Source: Candidatus Melainabacteria bacterium
GTDB lineage: Bacteria > Cyanobacteriota > Vampirovibrionia > Obscuribacterales > Obscuribacteraceae
Assembly: GCA_016699165.1 (NCBI GenBank)
Contig: CP064963.1
Coordinates: forward strand, 3,844,001 to 3,908,000
DNA: 64,000 bases
Direction of reading: 5' to 3'
Part shown: positions 14,346-23,490 of the stretch, one piece after another
Layout: each line of letters starts with the position of its first letter
Numbering within the stretch: position 1 is the first letter of the stretch
Made by a program: the position numbers and the translations under genes
The notes under the pieces: generated by a model
The model's database searches: none
What the model saw: only the letters and a program-made list of their open reading frames with translations
Told to the model about the DNA's origin: nothing

Positions 14346-16984
14346 TCGATTTCCTTTCCTTTCAAGCGCATGCGGAATTTGAATTCTTGCGCTTTAGTGA
14401 CCGGTGGATTTTCAAACTTGCCAACGTCTGTGACAGCTTTTTCCATAGCCTTGCTCAATTTTTCATACTTGGTATTCTCATCAATACCTTTCTTCTCAAG
14501 GCGTTTGATATTACCATCACGGTCGATACCTATGACCCAGCCAGCCATCTTCCAGACTTTGGGTTTGCCGGTTTCTTTTTCGACTGTGTCAGCATGTTCT
14601 GCTGCATCTTCTGGCATTTCGAACTTTTCTTGAATCAGCTTTTGAGCTTCGACTACAAATTTGTCGATTTCTTCAGGTGTAGATTCTTTGACTAGCTGTT
14701 TTCCGCCTTCTTCATCTTCGTCATCACCTAATTCATCTTCCAGCTTCTTGGCTGATTGATCTTTGTTCAGATCTTGAAGATCTTTACTGTGTCGATAGGC
14801 AGTTGTCTCGCTGGCTAACTCATCAAGCAAGAAAAGAGTCGTTTTGTGATTGTACTGGCGTTGGTCTGAATCGGCTAAACCTTGACCAATGACCAAGATT
14901 GACTTGCCTTCTTGTGCTGCTGGAAAAGCTGCAAGCAGTAAATTAAGTGGCTTTTGTTTGCCGGGCTGAGTGTATTTGCCTAAAATCCATTTTAGTTTTC
15001 CATTACCTAAAATTTGATCGCCGGAGTCGAACGTGCTTACATCCGTTTCGGTTCGATCAACTTCGGTGAATGGAGGCTTGCCAGCAAAATTACTCAGTGC
15101 ATCAACTGGAGTCATATCATCATAAATAACAAATAGAATTTTCTGGTTTGCTTGTTCTGATTCAATCCCGAAAGACTTAGATGGAGAAGTTTTTTCAGAA
15201 GTGTCTGCATATCTGTATTTTGGTGGAGGCGTAGCAGGAAAACCGGCAGAATCAGATGCTAAATCTACAGCTTTTCTGTCTGAAGGTTTTTCTTTTACAA
15301 GTTTATCGGGTGGTGGAGGTGGAGCAGCTACCTTGCCCAGTTGAGACATTCCAAAAGAGATAATGGGCAATAAAATTAAACCGGCAAGTATTGCCACATA
15401 GCGATTCGATAAACCGTGTTTTTTCTGGAATTTTTTGAGCTTACCTTTAGCGCCTTTTGCGTTAGTTGATTCGTCTTCAACTGGCGGCTCGATTATCGTG
15501 TGGCAAGTTGCACATTCACCATACTCTGAGTTGGAGGCAAAGCAATTAGGACATTGAATTTTCTGCTCTGAACCAACGGGTGCAATGCCTTGTTCTTGCG
15601 CGTCGTGCTCCAGGGTTCGAAGAGAACCGACCGTGCTTCCGTCTTCTGATTCGTTCGCTTTGTATTTGCGCGAAGATAGTTCAAGCAGCGCGCCCATCCA
15701 CATAAATTGATAACACTTTACTGGTGGTGCGGGTTGACCTGGTTTTAAAATCTGGGGTCCGCTGTGAATACCAATTAGTTTGTAGTCTTTTAAAATCAGA
15801 CCACCAACTAAGTCGTTCGGCACAGCAACTGTGTGGAGCATGTTCTTGGGTTGCAGCGAATTTGCTACTCCAAAGAAATTGCCCTTAAGCCATTGAGGTC
15901 CGTATGAAAGCGGATCGAGATAAAAAGCTTGCAACGGATCCCAGGGGTGGACCTCGAAATCTGTGTGCGAAACCAGCGGATTGCCCATAATTCCTGTGCA
16001 AGGAAACGGAGACGATTGGCTGATTGGAGAAATTACGCCTCTGTTTACCAATTCGCGAATGGCAATAAGAGTAGTATAAGTGTCTACGCCAATGCGCTTG
16101 GGCAGTTTGTCTAGAGTGATATAGCCGTCGAGCGAATTCCAGAGTGGCTGAACCATCCACTGGATTTCTTCCGATGCATTGGTCGGGTCGAAAGTTTGGA
16201 TAACGTGTTTATAGCGAGCGTTAAGTCCGCCCAATTGTTGGAACAATTTGGGGATTTCACCAGCGCGACGCATGGCTTCGTATACCAATCTGTCTGGCGG
16301 AGTCTGAACGTCGGGTACTTCGCCCCAGTTAATATTTCCTTCTGGTCTGAATGCAAAAGCCACAGCTGGTGCGCGGTGAACTAATTCGCAAAAAGCCATT
16401 TCAGAAGACATGACCTGGCGGAAAAATACCTTTAAAATACCGCCGCGTGCAATGAGAATGTTGGCTACAGGAATATTTCTGTGATCGTACAAAGTCAAAA
16501 GACCTTGTCTGCCAGACTCGATAATGGTTTGAATCAACTGAACGAATTCGGTACCGTGCAGGTTACCTGATGCTTCTACCTTTTCAGATGAGAAGGGCAA
16601 GCACAAGGCGCGGTTGAGCTCGGCTAAGCGCTCAGTCATTGGCTCTGGTGGTGCAGGATCGAGCATGAGCAGCGCTATATCGTTCATATAGCTGTGCATT
16701 TCTTGCTGCGGTGAGCCAATCTGTCCCAGATAGCGGGTGCGTGCATCAACCTTGTCGAAGTCGGCGTGTAAGTTTATGGATTTAACAGCCACTCGCACGT
16801 CGGTAAAAGGAAAATAAATGCTGATTGCCCACGGGGCATCAACATAATGGAAAACTTCTGATGCGCATGTGACAACGCGCGATTTCGATACCAGAAACGC
16901 CATCCCCAGTTGTTTGGGTGGATCGATAGCGTTGTCCATGACAAAGCCTATGGCATTTGCAAATTCTTGTTCTAGTTGTTGCAT
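14327..16984 (-). CDS. membrane protein with split pseudo-trypsin domain, DUF4388 insert and zinc ribbon
   Basis: An 885-residue protein of modular design. Residues about 8-115 resemble the N-terminal half of a trypsin-like domain (GMAFLVSKSRVVTCASEV, later MNDIALLMLD), but the catalytic His of TAxH is missing. Residues about 130-215 match a DUF4388/PATAN domain (GRQGLLTLYDHRN with LIARGGILKVFF). Residues about 260-320 look like a helix-turn-helix. Residues about 380-440 resemble the protease C-terminal half (VPNDLVGGLILKDYKLIGIHSG), with GxSGG changed to DLVGG, so no nucleophile. A zinc ribbon follows (CPNC near residue 480 and CATC), then a membrane span (about 530-550) and a long Lys/Glu-rich exported or cytosolic tail. 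It is probably a non-enzymatic scaffold. The domain order is inferred. Confidence 0.75.
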   Translation of the reverse strand: MQQLEQEFANAIGFVMDNAIDPPKQLGMAFLVSKSRVVTCASEVFHYVDAPWAISIYFPFTDVRVAVKSINLHADFDKVDARTRYLGQIGSPQQEMHSYMNDIALLMLDPAPPEPMTERLAELNRALCLPFSSEKVEASGNLHGTEFVQLIQTIIESGRQGLLTLYDHRNIPVANILIARGGILKVFFRQVMSSEMAFCELVHRAPAVAFAFRPEGNINWGEVPDVQTPPDRLVYEAMRRAGEIPKLFQQLGGLNARYKHVIQTFDPTNASEEIQWMVQPLWNSLDGYITLDKLPKRIGVDTYTTLIAIRELVNRGVISPISQSSPFPCTGIMGNPLVSHTDFEVHPWDPLQAFYLDPLSYGPQWLKGNFFGVANSLQPKNMLHTVAVPNDLVGGLILKDYKLIGIHSGPQILKPGQPAPPVKCYQFMWMGALLELSSRKYKANESEDGSTVGSLRTLEHDAQEQGIAPVGSEQKIQCPNCFASNSEYGECATCHTIIEPPVEDESTNAKGAKGKLKKFQKKHGLSNRYVAILAGLILLPIISFGMSQLGKVAAPPPPPDKLVKEKPSDRKAVDLASDSAGFPATPPPKYRYADTSEKTSPSKSFGIESEQANQKILFVIYDDMTPVDALSNFAGKPPFTEVDRTETDVSTFDSGDQILGNGKLKWILGKYTQPGKQKPLNLLLAAFPAAQEGKSILVIGQGLADSDQRQYNHKTTLFLLDELASETTAYRHSKDLQDLNKDQSAKKLEDELGDDEDEEGGKQLVKESTPEEIDKFVVEAQKLIQEKFEMPEDAAEHADTVEKETGKPKVWKMAGWVIGIDRDGNIKRLEKKGIDENTKYEKLSKAMEKAVTDVGKFENPPVTKAQEFKFRMRLKGKEIEIKPGD

Positions 16985-17050
16985 TTACTAAAAGTGCCCA
17001 CTGAAATAGCAGCCTCTCCCAAAGTGGTTATACCATAATTTGAGGCGCCT

Positions 17051-17485
17051 TCACTGGCTGGACGACTTCTTAGCATCGGCTTCTCGATTTTTTGGTAAAC
17101 CTATAATTTGACCCTTAACAAACTTTTGCCACGTTGGAAGGCACCAGTTGCAAGGACGATAGTTAGAATTTATTGCTTCTTTACAGGAGGCGAAAGTGAA
17201 AATGTTCGCAGGGTCAGCTATTTGGGCAAAATGACAACCTTTGAGATGATATTTTTGGGAAAATTTATTTCCTAAATATATGGGCTGAGTATCCGATAAA
17301 TTCGCCCCCTTATTCTTGTCTTCTAATTGAGATTGGTTAGTGGCTTGGGTGGAGGCACTTTCCTTCGATTTTTCAGACTTCTGCCCCGGCGATTCTTCTC
17401 CAAAGCAAGGACTGACGGGCAATAACTCCATCGTCACTTGTGCAAAAATCAAAAGAACAAAGGCCCATGCCCACAAGACAGTCAT
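17051..17485 (-). CDS. exported protein with Ada-type zinc-binding motif
   Basis: A 144-residue protein with a signal peptide (hydrophobic residues 3-20), a Ser/Gln-rich linker, and a C-terminal block of the form YHLKGC-x(12)-F-x-SCKEAINSNYRPCNWC. This is close to the metal-binding fold of Ada and of small nuclease-associated zinc modules (C-x-W-x(n)-A-x(4)-YRPC-x-x-C). The four Cys are arranged C...C...C-x2-C. It may bind zinc outside the cytoplasm; no enzymatic domain is attached. It is transcribed divergently from pncB, 62 bases away. Confidence 0.7.
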   Translation of the reverse strand: MTVLWAWAFVLLIFAQVTMELLPVSPCFGEESPGQKSEKSKESASTQATNQSQLEDKNKGANLSDTQPIYLGNKFSQKYHLKGCHFAQIADPANIFTFASCKEAINSNYRPCNWCLPTWQKFVKGQIIGLPKNREADAKKSSSQ

Positions 17486-17547
17486 TTAGCTTGCTTCCAT
17501 GCTAGAGTATGCTGCTTAAATCCTAAGCAATTACGGTCGTCAGGTCG

Positions 17548-19068
17548 ATGTCCAAAGAAAAAATATCTGTCCAAAACAAGTCAAACAGGCAAGGGCTTGA
17601 CGCTGCGCAGGCATTGCTTACAGACCTGTATCAAATTACCATGGCTTACGCTTATTGGAAGTCGGGCAAAGCCAAACATCAATCTGTTTTTACCATGTCT
17701 TTCAGGCACAATCCTTTCGGGGGTGGCTTTGCTATTGCATCAGGGCTATCGCGCGTGTGCGAATATCTGGAGAATTTGCGTTTTCAAAAAGACGACATAG
17801 ACTATCTCTCTGAAGTGCCAGGTCCCGATGGCAAGCCCCTTTTTGAGCGCGAGTTTCTGGATTTTTTAGCTTGCATGAAATTCGATGTTGATGTTGATGC
17901 CTGCCCAGAAGGCTCAGTTGTTTTCGCTCACGAACCGATATTGCGAGTAAGAGGCGACATTGTAAAAACCCAGATTTTAGAAACTGCACTTTTAAATATG
18001 TTGGGTTTTTCAACACTTGTTTCTACTAAAGCAGCAAGACTAAAATTGGCTGCAAGACAAATGCCAGTGTACGAATTTGGTTTGCGTCGAGCACAAGGAC
18101 CAGATGGTGCGCTCAGTGCCAGTCTGGCTTCATACATAGGCGGCTGCGACGGAACATCAAACGTGCTTGCCGGAAAATTGCATGGCATTCCCGTTATCGG
18201 TACGCACGCGCACAGCTGGGTTATGTCTTTCACAGACGAGCTTGAAGCGTTCGAAACCTATGCACAAGTTTTTCCTGAAAATTGTCTTTTGCTTGTTGAC
18301 ACTTATGACACTATAAATGGTGTCAAGCTTGCCATAAAAGTGGGACAGAAATTAAAAGAGCAAGGCAAAAAACTAATGGGTGTTCGTCTTGATTCAGGCG
18401 ACCTTGCCTATTTGAGTGTTGAAGCAAGGAAGTTATTAAACCAAGCAGGAATGCATGACACAAAGATTGTGGCAAGCAACGATCTCGACGAAGGCATTAT
18501 AGATTCGCTTATTTATCAGGGTGCGGCAATTGACGGGTGGGCGGTGGGAACCAAGCTCGTTACTTGTTATGACCAACCGGCACTAGGAATAGTTTATAAA
18601 TTGTCTGCCCTGAGTGAAAGTTCAAACAAAGACGGTGAAGAGAACTGGCGTTATTGCGTCAAATTGTCTGAGCAACAAGCCAAAATTTCAAATCCAGGAA
18701 TTTTGCAAACAAGACGCTTCAAAAGCGATGGAGAGTTTATCGCAGACATGGTTTACGATAGCGCTCGAGGGGAGCCTGAGACCCGCACAATCGTTGACCC
18801 AGTGGATTTCACCAGACGCAAAAAAATCAGCTCCAATACTGAATATATTGATCTGCTTGTGCCGATTATGCGCGATGGCAAATTGATTGAGCAAAATACA
18901 AACGTCAGTCTTTTTCAAACACGTAATTATGTAAGTGATCAATTAGCTAGCTTGCACCCTGGTAACAAGCGATTACTAAATCCGCACCAATATCCGGTGG
19001 GTTTGGAAAAATCATTGCATGAACTGAAGACTGAGATAATTTTGCAGCAACGTGGTTTGAAGTCTTAA
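17548..19068 (+). CDS. pncB: nicotinate phosphoribosyltransferase
   Basis: This salvage enzyme joins nicotinate and PRPP, with ATP hydrolysis, to make nicotinate mononucleotide for NAD synthesis. The 506-residue length fits the bacterial/human-like subfamily. Visible features are LLTDLYQITMAYAYW near the N-terminus, FGLRRAQGPDGALSAS, IGTHAHSWVMSF with the catalytic His, TYDTINGVK, GVRLDSGDLAYLS and GWAVGTKL. No strong ribosome site is seen before ATG 17548. It converges with a small unknown gene through a perfect palindrome at 19074-19093. Confidence 0.95.
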   Translation: MSKEKISVQNKSNRQGLDAAQALLTDLYQITMAYAYWKSGKAKHQSVFTMSFRHNPFGGGFAIASGLSRVCEYLENLRFQKDDIDYLSEVPGPDGKPLFEREFLDFLACMKFDVDVDACPEGSVVFAHEPILRVRGDIVKTQILETALLNMLGFSTLVSTKAARLKLAARQMPVYEFGLRRAQGPDGALSASLASYIGGCDGTSNVLAGKLHGIPVIGTHAHSWVMSFTDELEAFETYAQVFPENCLLLVDTYDTINGVKLAIKVGQKLKEQGKKLMGVRLDSGDLAYLSVEARKLLNQAGMHDTKIVASNDLDEGIIDSLIYQGAAIDGWAVGTKLVTCYDQPALGIVYKLSALSESSNKDGEENWRYCVKLSEQQAKISNPGILQTRRFKSDGEFIADMVYDSARGEPETRTIVDPVDFTRRKKISSNTEYIDLLVPIMRDGKLIEQNTNVSLFQTRNYVSDQLASLHPGNKRLLNPHQYPVGLEKSLHELKTEIILQQRGLKS

Positions 19069-19070
19069 CG

Positions 19071-19096
19071 CGGAGCGCTAAGCGCTTAGCGCTCTG
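19071..19096. terminator. perfect 20-base palindrome between convergent genes
   Basis: Positions 19074-19093 form a perfect palindrome of two 10-base arms (AGCGCTAAGC and its complement) with no loop, extended by one more G-C pair and a weak outer pair. It lies three bases after the pncB stop. No T-run follows on either strand, so if it terminates transcription it does so atypically; it could instead be a protein-binding site. Confidence 0.4.
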
Positions 19097-19106
19097 CACT
19101 CTGTGC

Positions 19107-19448
19107 TCATCGACGACGACCTAAAGGAATTACGTTTTCACGCTCGATTCGCGGTGTCATCATGCGACGCTCGATACCTTCTACCCATTTGCACAAAAGT
19201 TCGAGATGTTCGCGACCCTTGTCGCTTATGCTTGATTCGTTTGCTTTCAACTGTTTGTAGTATTTGAGCAAGACAGTGAAAAGTTTGAAGCATACGGCTT
19301 GTTCTGTTTCGCCGTAGCAATGCAAACCAAGCTCAGGTACGGCAGCTACGTGTCGGTCGTTTGTCTTCCAAGTTCTCGCGGACATCAATCCATTCGAGAA
19401 TGGTAGGTCGACTTGCTTTATCGAAGCGCTCTCTGCCTGGTTCGTCAT
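19107..19448 (-). CDS. hypothetical protein, 113 residues
   Basis: I do not recognise this protein. It is soluble, with a mainly helical C-terminal half and an arginine-rich end. The start is well supported by an AGGAGA ribosome site just upstream of the ATG at 19448. It contains ELGLHCYGETEQAVCFKLF, which could be a small alpha/beta fold. It is the last gene of a minus-strand series that includes miaA, 35 bases downstream of it. Confidence 0.6.
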   Translation of the reverse strand: MTNQAESASIKQVDLPFSNGLMSARTWKTNDRHVAAVPELGLHCYGETEQAVCFKLFTVLLKYYKQLKANESSISDKGREHLELLCKWVEGIERRMMTPRIERENVIPLGRRR

Positions 19449-19483
19449 TCTCCTAGTATAGTCCTAAATGCGCGTGCGTCTAG

Positions 19484-20407
19484 TCAAAATGAGATATGTT
19501 TTTGCACAGCTTCAAGTAAGTCTTTTTCTTTGTCCACAGAAAACCACACTATGTCAGGGATTGCGCGGAAGAATATGAGCTGTTTTCGCGCAAGTTGATA
19601 AGTATGTTTAACACAATTTTCAATTCCGGCTTCAAAAGTTGTTTTCCCATCTATATATTCGATAATTTCTTTGAAGCCCACAGCATTCATTAGTGTCTGG
19701 CAGGGACCGTATTTTTGATACAGGCTGCGGACTTCGGCTTCTAATCCACCTTTAGCTTGTTCGTCTAATCGATCTATTATTCGATTTTTCAAAACAGATC
19801 TATCATCAAAAGTAAGTCCGATCCAAATTACATTGAAAGGCACATCTTTTTTGATTGCCGCTTTGGAGAAGGGAATGCCCAGGTACTGGCTCACTTCAAG
19901 TGCTCGCACTATGCGAAATAAATCATTGCGTCCAATTTTTACTGCAGCATCTGGATCTATTTTTTCCAGTTCGCTATACAAAGTTTCAACTCCAAAATTT
20001 TGAGCACGTAATCTCAACTCTTCGCGCAGCTGCTCCTGGGGCGGTACTTCGGGAATCGCCAGCCCAGACAAAAGTGCCTTGGCGTAGAATCCTGTACCAC
20101 CGCATACAATTGCGAATTCTTTTTGCTTGTTGTTGAATTGATCTTCTAAAATTAGACCAGCATCATTTTTGAATTGAGCGGCTGTATAAATCTGATCAGG
20201 CTCGACAATATCGAGCAAGTGATGAGGCGCTGCTGCTTGTTGCTCAGCGGTTGGTTTGGCTGTTCCAATGTCCATATATTTATAGACTGTTCTAGAATCA
20301 CAAGCGATGATTTCGCAATTCAATTTTTTAGCTAGACCAATGCTCAAATCTGTTTTAGACGAACAAGTTGGCCCGACTACAGCAAGAACTGTGCCTTTTT
20401 TTTGCAT
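19484..20407 (-). CDS. miaA: tRNA dimethylallyltransferase
   Basis: MiaA adds a dimethylallyl group to A37 of tRNAs that read UNN codons. The 307-residue protein has the P-loop region GPTCSSKTDLS near residues 12-22, ACDSRTVYKYMDIGTAKPT (substrate tRNA recognition), HHLLDIVEP, GGTGFYAKALL and LMNAVGFKEI. The usual Walker A GPTASGKT has Ser in place of the second Gly here (position S-K-T), a deviation. Four bases separate it from the Yip1-like gene upstream, suggesting one transcript. The identity is otherwise clear. Confidence 0.95.
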   Translation of the reverse strand: MQKKGTVLAVVGPTCSSKTDLSIGLAKKLNCEIIACDSRTVYKYMDIGTAKPTAEQQAAAPHHLLDIVEPDQIYTAAQFKNDAGLILEDQFNNKQKEFAIVCGGTGFYAKALLSGLAIPEVPPQEQLREELRLRAQNFGVETLYSELEKIDPDAAVKIGRNDLFRIVRALEVSQYLGIPFSKAAIKKDVPFNVIWIGLTFDDRSVLKNRIIDRLDEQAKGGLEAEVRSLYQKYGPCQTLMNAVGFKEIIEYIDGKTTFEAGIENCVKHTYQLARKQLIFFRAIPDIVWFSVDKEKDLLEAVQKHISF

Positions 20408-20411
20408 TTAT

Positions 20412-21068
20412 TTAAGAGCGAAATGGCAAACTCAAAGCCATTACTAGAGCCGAGCAAATCCAGAATGCTTCAACCAGAAATAGAAGCGGCGGCAAAACCA
20501 TAATCATGAGCATCAATTTCATGTACGAAATGCCCAATGCAATTCTGTAGGCCATTGCAAGCAATGCAATCATCCACAAGAATGGCAGACTCAAAATTCC
20601 CATATAGAGAAATTGAGGAAGGGCAGCCAGACACCCAAGCAGCCCAGTCAAAACTAATGGTGCAAAAGCGATTCCGGTAATCGCAGCGCCTTCTTTCATA
20701 GTGTATTTGCGCGTGCCCATCATTTTGGACAGAGTGACCAAAATGGATGATGCGATATACCAGAAAAGGAGCATGTCTAATATTCTTGAAGTGACAAAGA
20801 ATAAAAGTTGTGACGCGCTTTGCGATTTCACTCCGCCCATAATTGCGCCTGCAATAACGACAACTAGAAATGCTTCAAACCACAATTCTTTAGTTCGAGT
20901 GGCGGTTTCTGCAGTCAGTTTTTTGAGTGTAGAAACTGGCTCAAAAAGTGCGGCGTGAAAATAATTCAAAAGCGTATGCAACTCACCATCAGGTTCGACC
21001 GGTGTGATCGGCTCGATTGGTACGATGGGTTCGTTATTATCGCCAGGCAGTGCTGCAGAATCTGTCAT
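20412..21068 (-). CDS. Yip1-like multi-pass membrane protein
   Basis: A 218-residue membrane protein. After an acidic Pro-rich N-terminus (about residues 1-30) the segment FHAALFEPVSTLKKL resembles the conserved entry of bacterial Yip1-domain proteins. It is followed by about five hydrophobic segments (near 67-85, 97-115, 130-155, 160-180 and 185-210). The family's role in bacteria is not defined; an envelope or lipid function is a guess. It is packed between sppA and miaA with 3-4 base gaps, so it is translationally coupled. Confidence 0.7.
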   Translation of the reverse strand: MTDSAALPGDNNEPIVPIEPITPVEPDGELHTLLNYFHAALFEPVSTLKKLTAETATRTKELWFEAFLVVVIAGAIMGGVKSQSASQLLFFVTSRILDMLLFWYIASSILVTLSKMMGTRKYTMKEGAAITGIAFAPLVLTGLLGCLAALPQFLYMGILSLPFLWMIALLAMAYRIALGISYMKLMLMIMVLPPLLFLVEAFWICSALVMALSLPFRS

Positions 21069-21071
21069 CGA

Positions 21072-22106
21072 TTATGGTGCCATTATCCAGAGTGGTTGAC
21101 CTGAAAATTTAGATTGCATATGGATAGGCAACATTTTGTCTTGCATCGAAGCTTCCAGACTTGAATGACTCTGACCGTTTAACAAGTTGAGCAAGTTCAT
21201 GGGCAAGAAACCAGCATCAGAAGATGTATCGAGCAAAGCTTCAAATATGTTGTTTGGTGTGTCGTCGTTTACTGGCAAATCTTTTTTCAAATTGTATTTT
21301 GCCCGACACATTGTTTGCAGTTCGTCTACTGCATCGTTGTATGAGCCAAGCTTGTCTACAAGTCCATTTTTAAGGGCCTGACGTCCAGAATAAATTCTGC
21401 CATCGGCCAGTTTTTTCACTACTTCCATTTTCATTTTGCGACCCTGCGATACAGCAGTGACAAACTGGTCGTAAGAATCATCGATCAGATCTTGTAGGAT
21501 TTTGCGCTCGTCTTCAGTCATTGGTCTGAACATTGAAGCGATATCTTTGTATGGTCCAGACTTAATTACTTTTGGTTCGATACCAACTTTGTCTGCAAGA
21601 CCTTTGACGTTCATCATGTTGAAGATGACACCAATAGATCCTGTGAGAGTTCCGGGATTAGCTACAATTTTGTTTGATGCGCAAGCAATGTAATAACCGC
21701 CTGATGCGCAGATATCGCCCATCGAGGTTACAACCGGTTTTTCAGCTGCAACTTGCGAAACTGCCTGGCAAATTTCTTGTGATGTTCCAACTGTCCCACC
21801 AGGTGAGTTGATTCGAATCAAAACGCCTTTTACTTTGTCGTTTTTCAAAATTTTCTTCAATTTTTTGACTGAAGAATAAGGCGAGCGGCTCATTGAGAAC
21901 AAGCCTTCCTCATCTTTATCTACTATGGGACCGTTTAAAGTGATAACTTCAATACGATCTTTTAGTTTCATCAAACTGCCACCAGAAGAATCGGATGTGT
22001 CTGAATCTGTCTTGCCCGATTTGATTGCAAGACCCACTGGAACCGCCAGGATGCACAAGCCTATGAGGACGATGGCAATCCACTTCTTGTTTGATTTTTC
22101 AGTCAT
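21072..22106 (-). CDS. sppA: signal peptide peptidase SppA (S49 family)
   Basis: An inner-membrane serine protease that degrades remnant signal peptides. There is one transmembrane segment at residues about 10-28. The catalytic site shows the INSPGG motif (residues 100-104), the nucleophile region ASGGYY with Ser135, and a Lys187 in GPYKDIA that is the general base of the Ser-Lys dyad. The 344-residue length fits the short (single-domain) SppA form. It lies three bases from the Yip1-like gene and 14 bases downstream of a secreted unknown protein, so they are likely in one operon. Confidence 0.95.
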   Translation of the reverse strand: MTEKSNKKWIAIVLIGLCILAVPVGLAIKSGKTDSDTSDSSGGSLMKLKDRIEVITLNGPIVDKDEEGLFSMSRSPYSSVKKLKKILKNDKVKGVLIRINSPGGTVGTSQEICQAVSQVAAEKPVVTSMGDICASGGYYIACASNKIVANPGTLTGSIGVIFNMMNVKGLADKVGIEPKVIKSGPYKDIASMFRPMTEDERKILQDLIDDSYDQFVTAVSQGRKMKMEVVKKLADGRIYSGRQALKNGLVDKLGSYNDAVDELQTMCRAKYNLKKDLPVNDDTPNNIFEALLDTSSDAGFLPMNLLNLLNGQSHSSLEASMQDKMLPIHMQSKFSGQPLWIMAP

Positions 22107-22120
22107 TATTATTTCCGCTG

Positions 22121-23323
22121 CTAGAGCTGTTGTTGAGTTTTGGCATCATCAGCTACTTTCGGTTTTATTTCCGACTGCTGATCATCTATCTTATTTTCGT
22201 CTGCCAACTGGGTAGTTGGAGCTGAACCCTGAAACTCTTTGTCGATGCTGGCATCAAGTTTTTCAACTGCATCCTGACCAGAAAGATCGATCAAGAGTTG
22301 ACGATATTTGCCTAGCTGACCACCAATATCGGTGATTTCGCGTTGAGCTTTTTTAAGAGTGTATTGCATCTCGATTTGTTGAGACGCACCACCAGCTGAT
22401 GCTTCGCTCACCATCTTCTTCAGTTCTTCGAAATCGCCATTTGCGCTCATCAACTTTTTGTGTTGAAGCTTATAATCGCGATAATCGCTAACCACTTGTT
22501 TGGCGGTGGTGCGAATCATGTTATAGAGCATGATTTGTTCAGCTTGTGAAATATTTGCTTTCTTAGCGCGAGCACCTTCAGCTGCTCCAAGCAGTTGAGA
22601 GAACACGTTATATGAAAGGTTCTGCATCATATAGGTGCCTTGACCGGGAGCCATCACTCCAATACCGCCGATAGTAGTGTAGATTGCGGTGCTAAGAGTT
22701 TTCATCAAAAGAGTAACAGTTTTAGATGGATCAGCAGATGGCATCAATTTAGCCAAAACAAAATTGATCTCTGGTGAATTCTGCAGTGCAGCTTCCCACA
22801 AAGCAGTCAATTGTTCTTTTTCTATTTGCTGCTCTTCTGTTAATTTACTTGCTTGCTCATCTGTTGTTGGCTGCAGAGTGAGCGGGCTTGCGTTAATCAT
22901 TGTGGCTTGATCGACCAGGCTACCTTTGCCTGAACCATCGCCGCTTATCTTGGAATTCTTGACACTAAATGTAGATTTAAGCGTGTCATTTTCGCTTTCC
23001 ATTGGACCTTTGGGAACGAACTGATCTTTAGTGACAGTAACGTTCAAGGTTTCGGTGCCATCTTCAGATGCAGTTGCTTCTGCTTTTTTCTCAAGTGGGC
23101 TATTCAATGTAAGAGGAGCTAGATCTGCATTGGACTCTGCGGCTTGTACCGGCTCGGGAGCAGCTTGCAAATCGAGCTTATCGTAGACGGGCAATTTTAA
23201 AGATGGTTTTTTTCCTGCAAGTGCCATGACACCAGATCCGGTGAATCCGGAAGTGATGAGCGAAAGACTGGCAGCGAGACTGAGAAAACCAACCTTGAGT
23301 TTTCGGTTATGCATCGAAATCAT
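22121..23323 (-). CDS. secreted, partly coiled-coil protein of unknown function
   Basis: A 400-residue protein with a signal peptide (hydrophobic residues 12-36) and a Thr/Glu/Pro-rich disordered stretch to about residue 175. After that comes a helical part with LWEAALQNSPEINFVLAKL (about 190-208), a Gly-containing hydrophobic loop IGGIGVMAPGQGTYMMQ, and a long coiled-coil (about 275-365). The AL-x-NSPEI segment is reminiscent of outer-membrane efflux (TolC-type) entry helices, but the rest does not match. It is 14 bases upstream of sppA and probably in its operon. ATG at 23323 or the in-frame ATG three codons later may be used. Confidence 0.6.
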   Translation of the reverse strand: MISMHNRKLKVGFLSLAASLSLITSGFTGSGVMALAGKKPSLKLPVYDKLDLQAAPEPVQAAESNADLAPLTLNSPLEKKAEATASEDGTETLNVTVTKDQFVPKGPMESENDTLKSTFSVKNSKISGDGSGKGSLVDQATMINASPLTLQPTTDEQASKLTEEQQIEKEQLTALWEAALQNSPEINFVLAKLMPSADPSKTVTLLMKTLSTAIYTTIGGIGVMAPGQGTYMMQNLSYNVFSQLLGAAEGARAKKANISQAEQIMLYNMIRTTAKQVVSDYRDYKLQHKKLMSANGDFEELKKMVSEASAGGASQQIEMQYTLKKAQREITDIGGQLGKYRQLLIDLSGQDAVEKLDASIDKEFQGSAPTTQLADENKIDDQQSEIKPKVADDAKTQQQL

Positions 23324-23490
23324 TTATGTAGATTACCTTTGGACCTATCACTTTTCTTTGACCGTGGATGTCCGTAGAAAGTGCCCTGCACAGAGGAAGA
23401 CTATAACACAGCGCTTCCTCTTTGAAAGTTAGCTTTATGAAATCTGTACGGCGCTTGGCGCCATTTGACGCATGACAGCTTAAAGATTGC

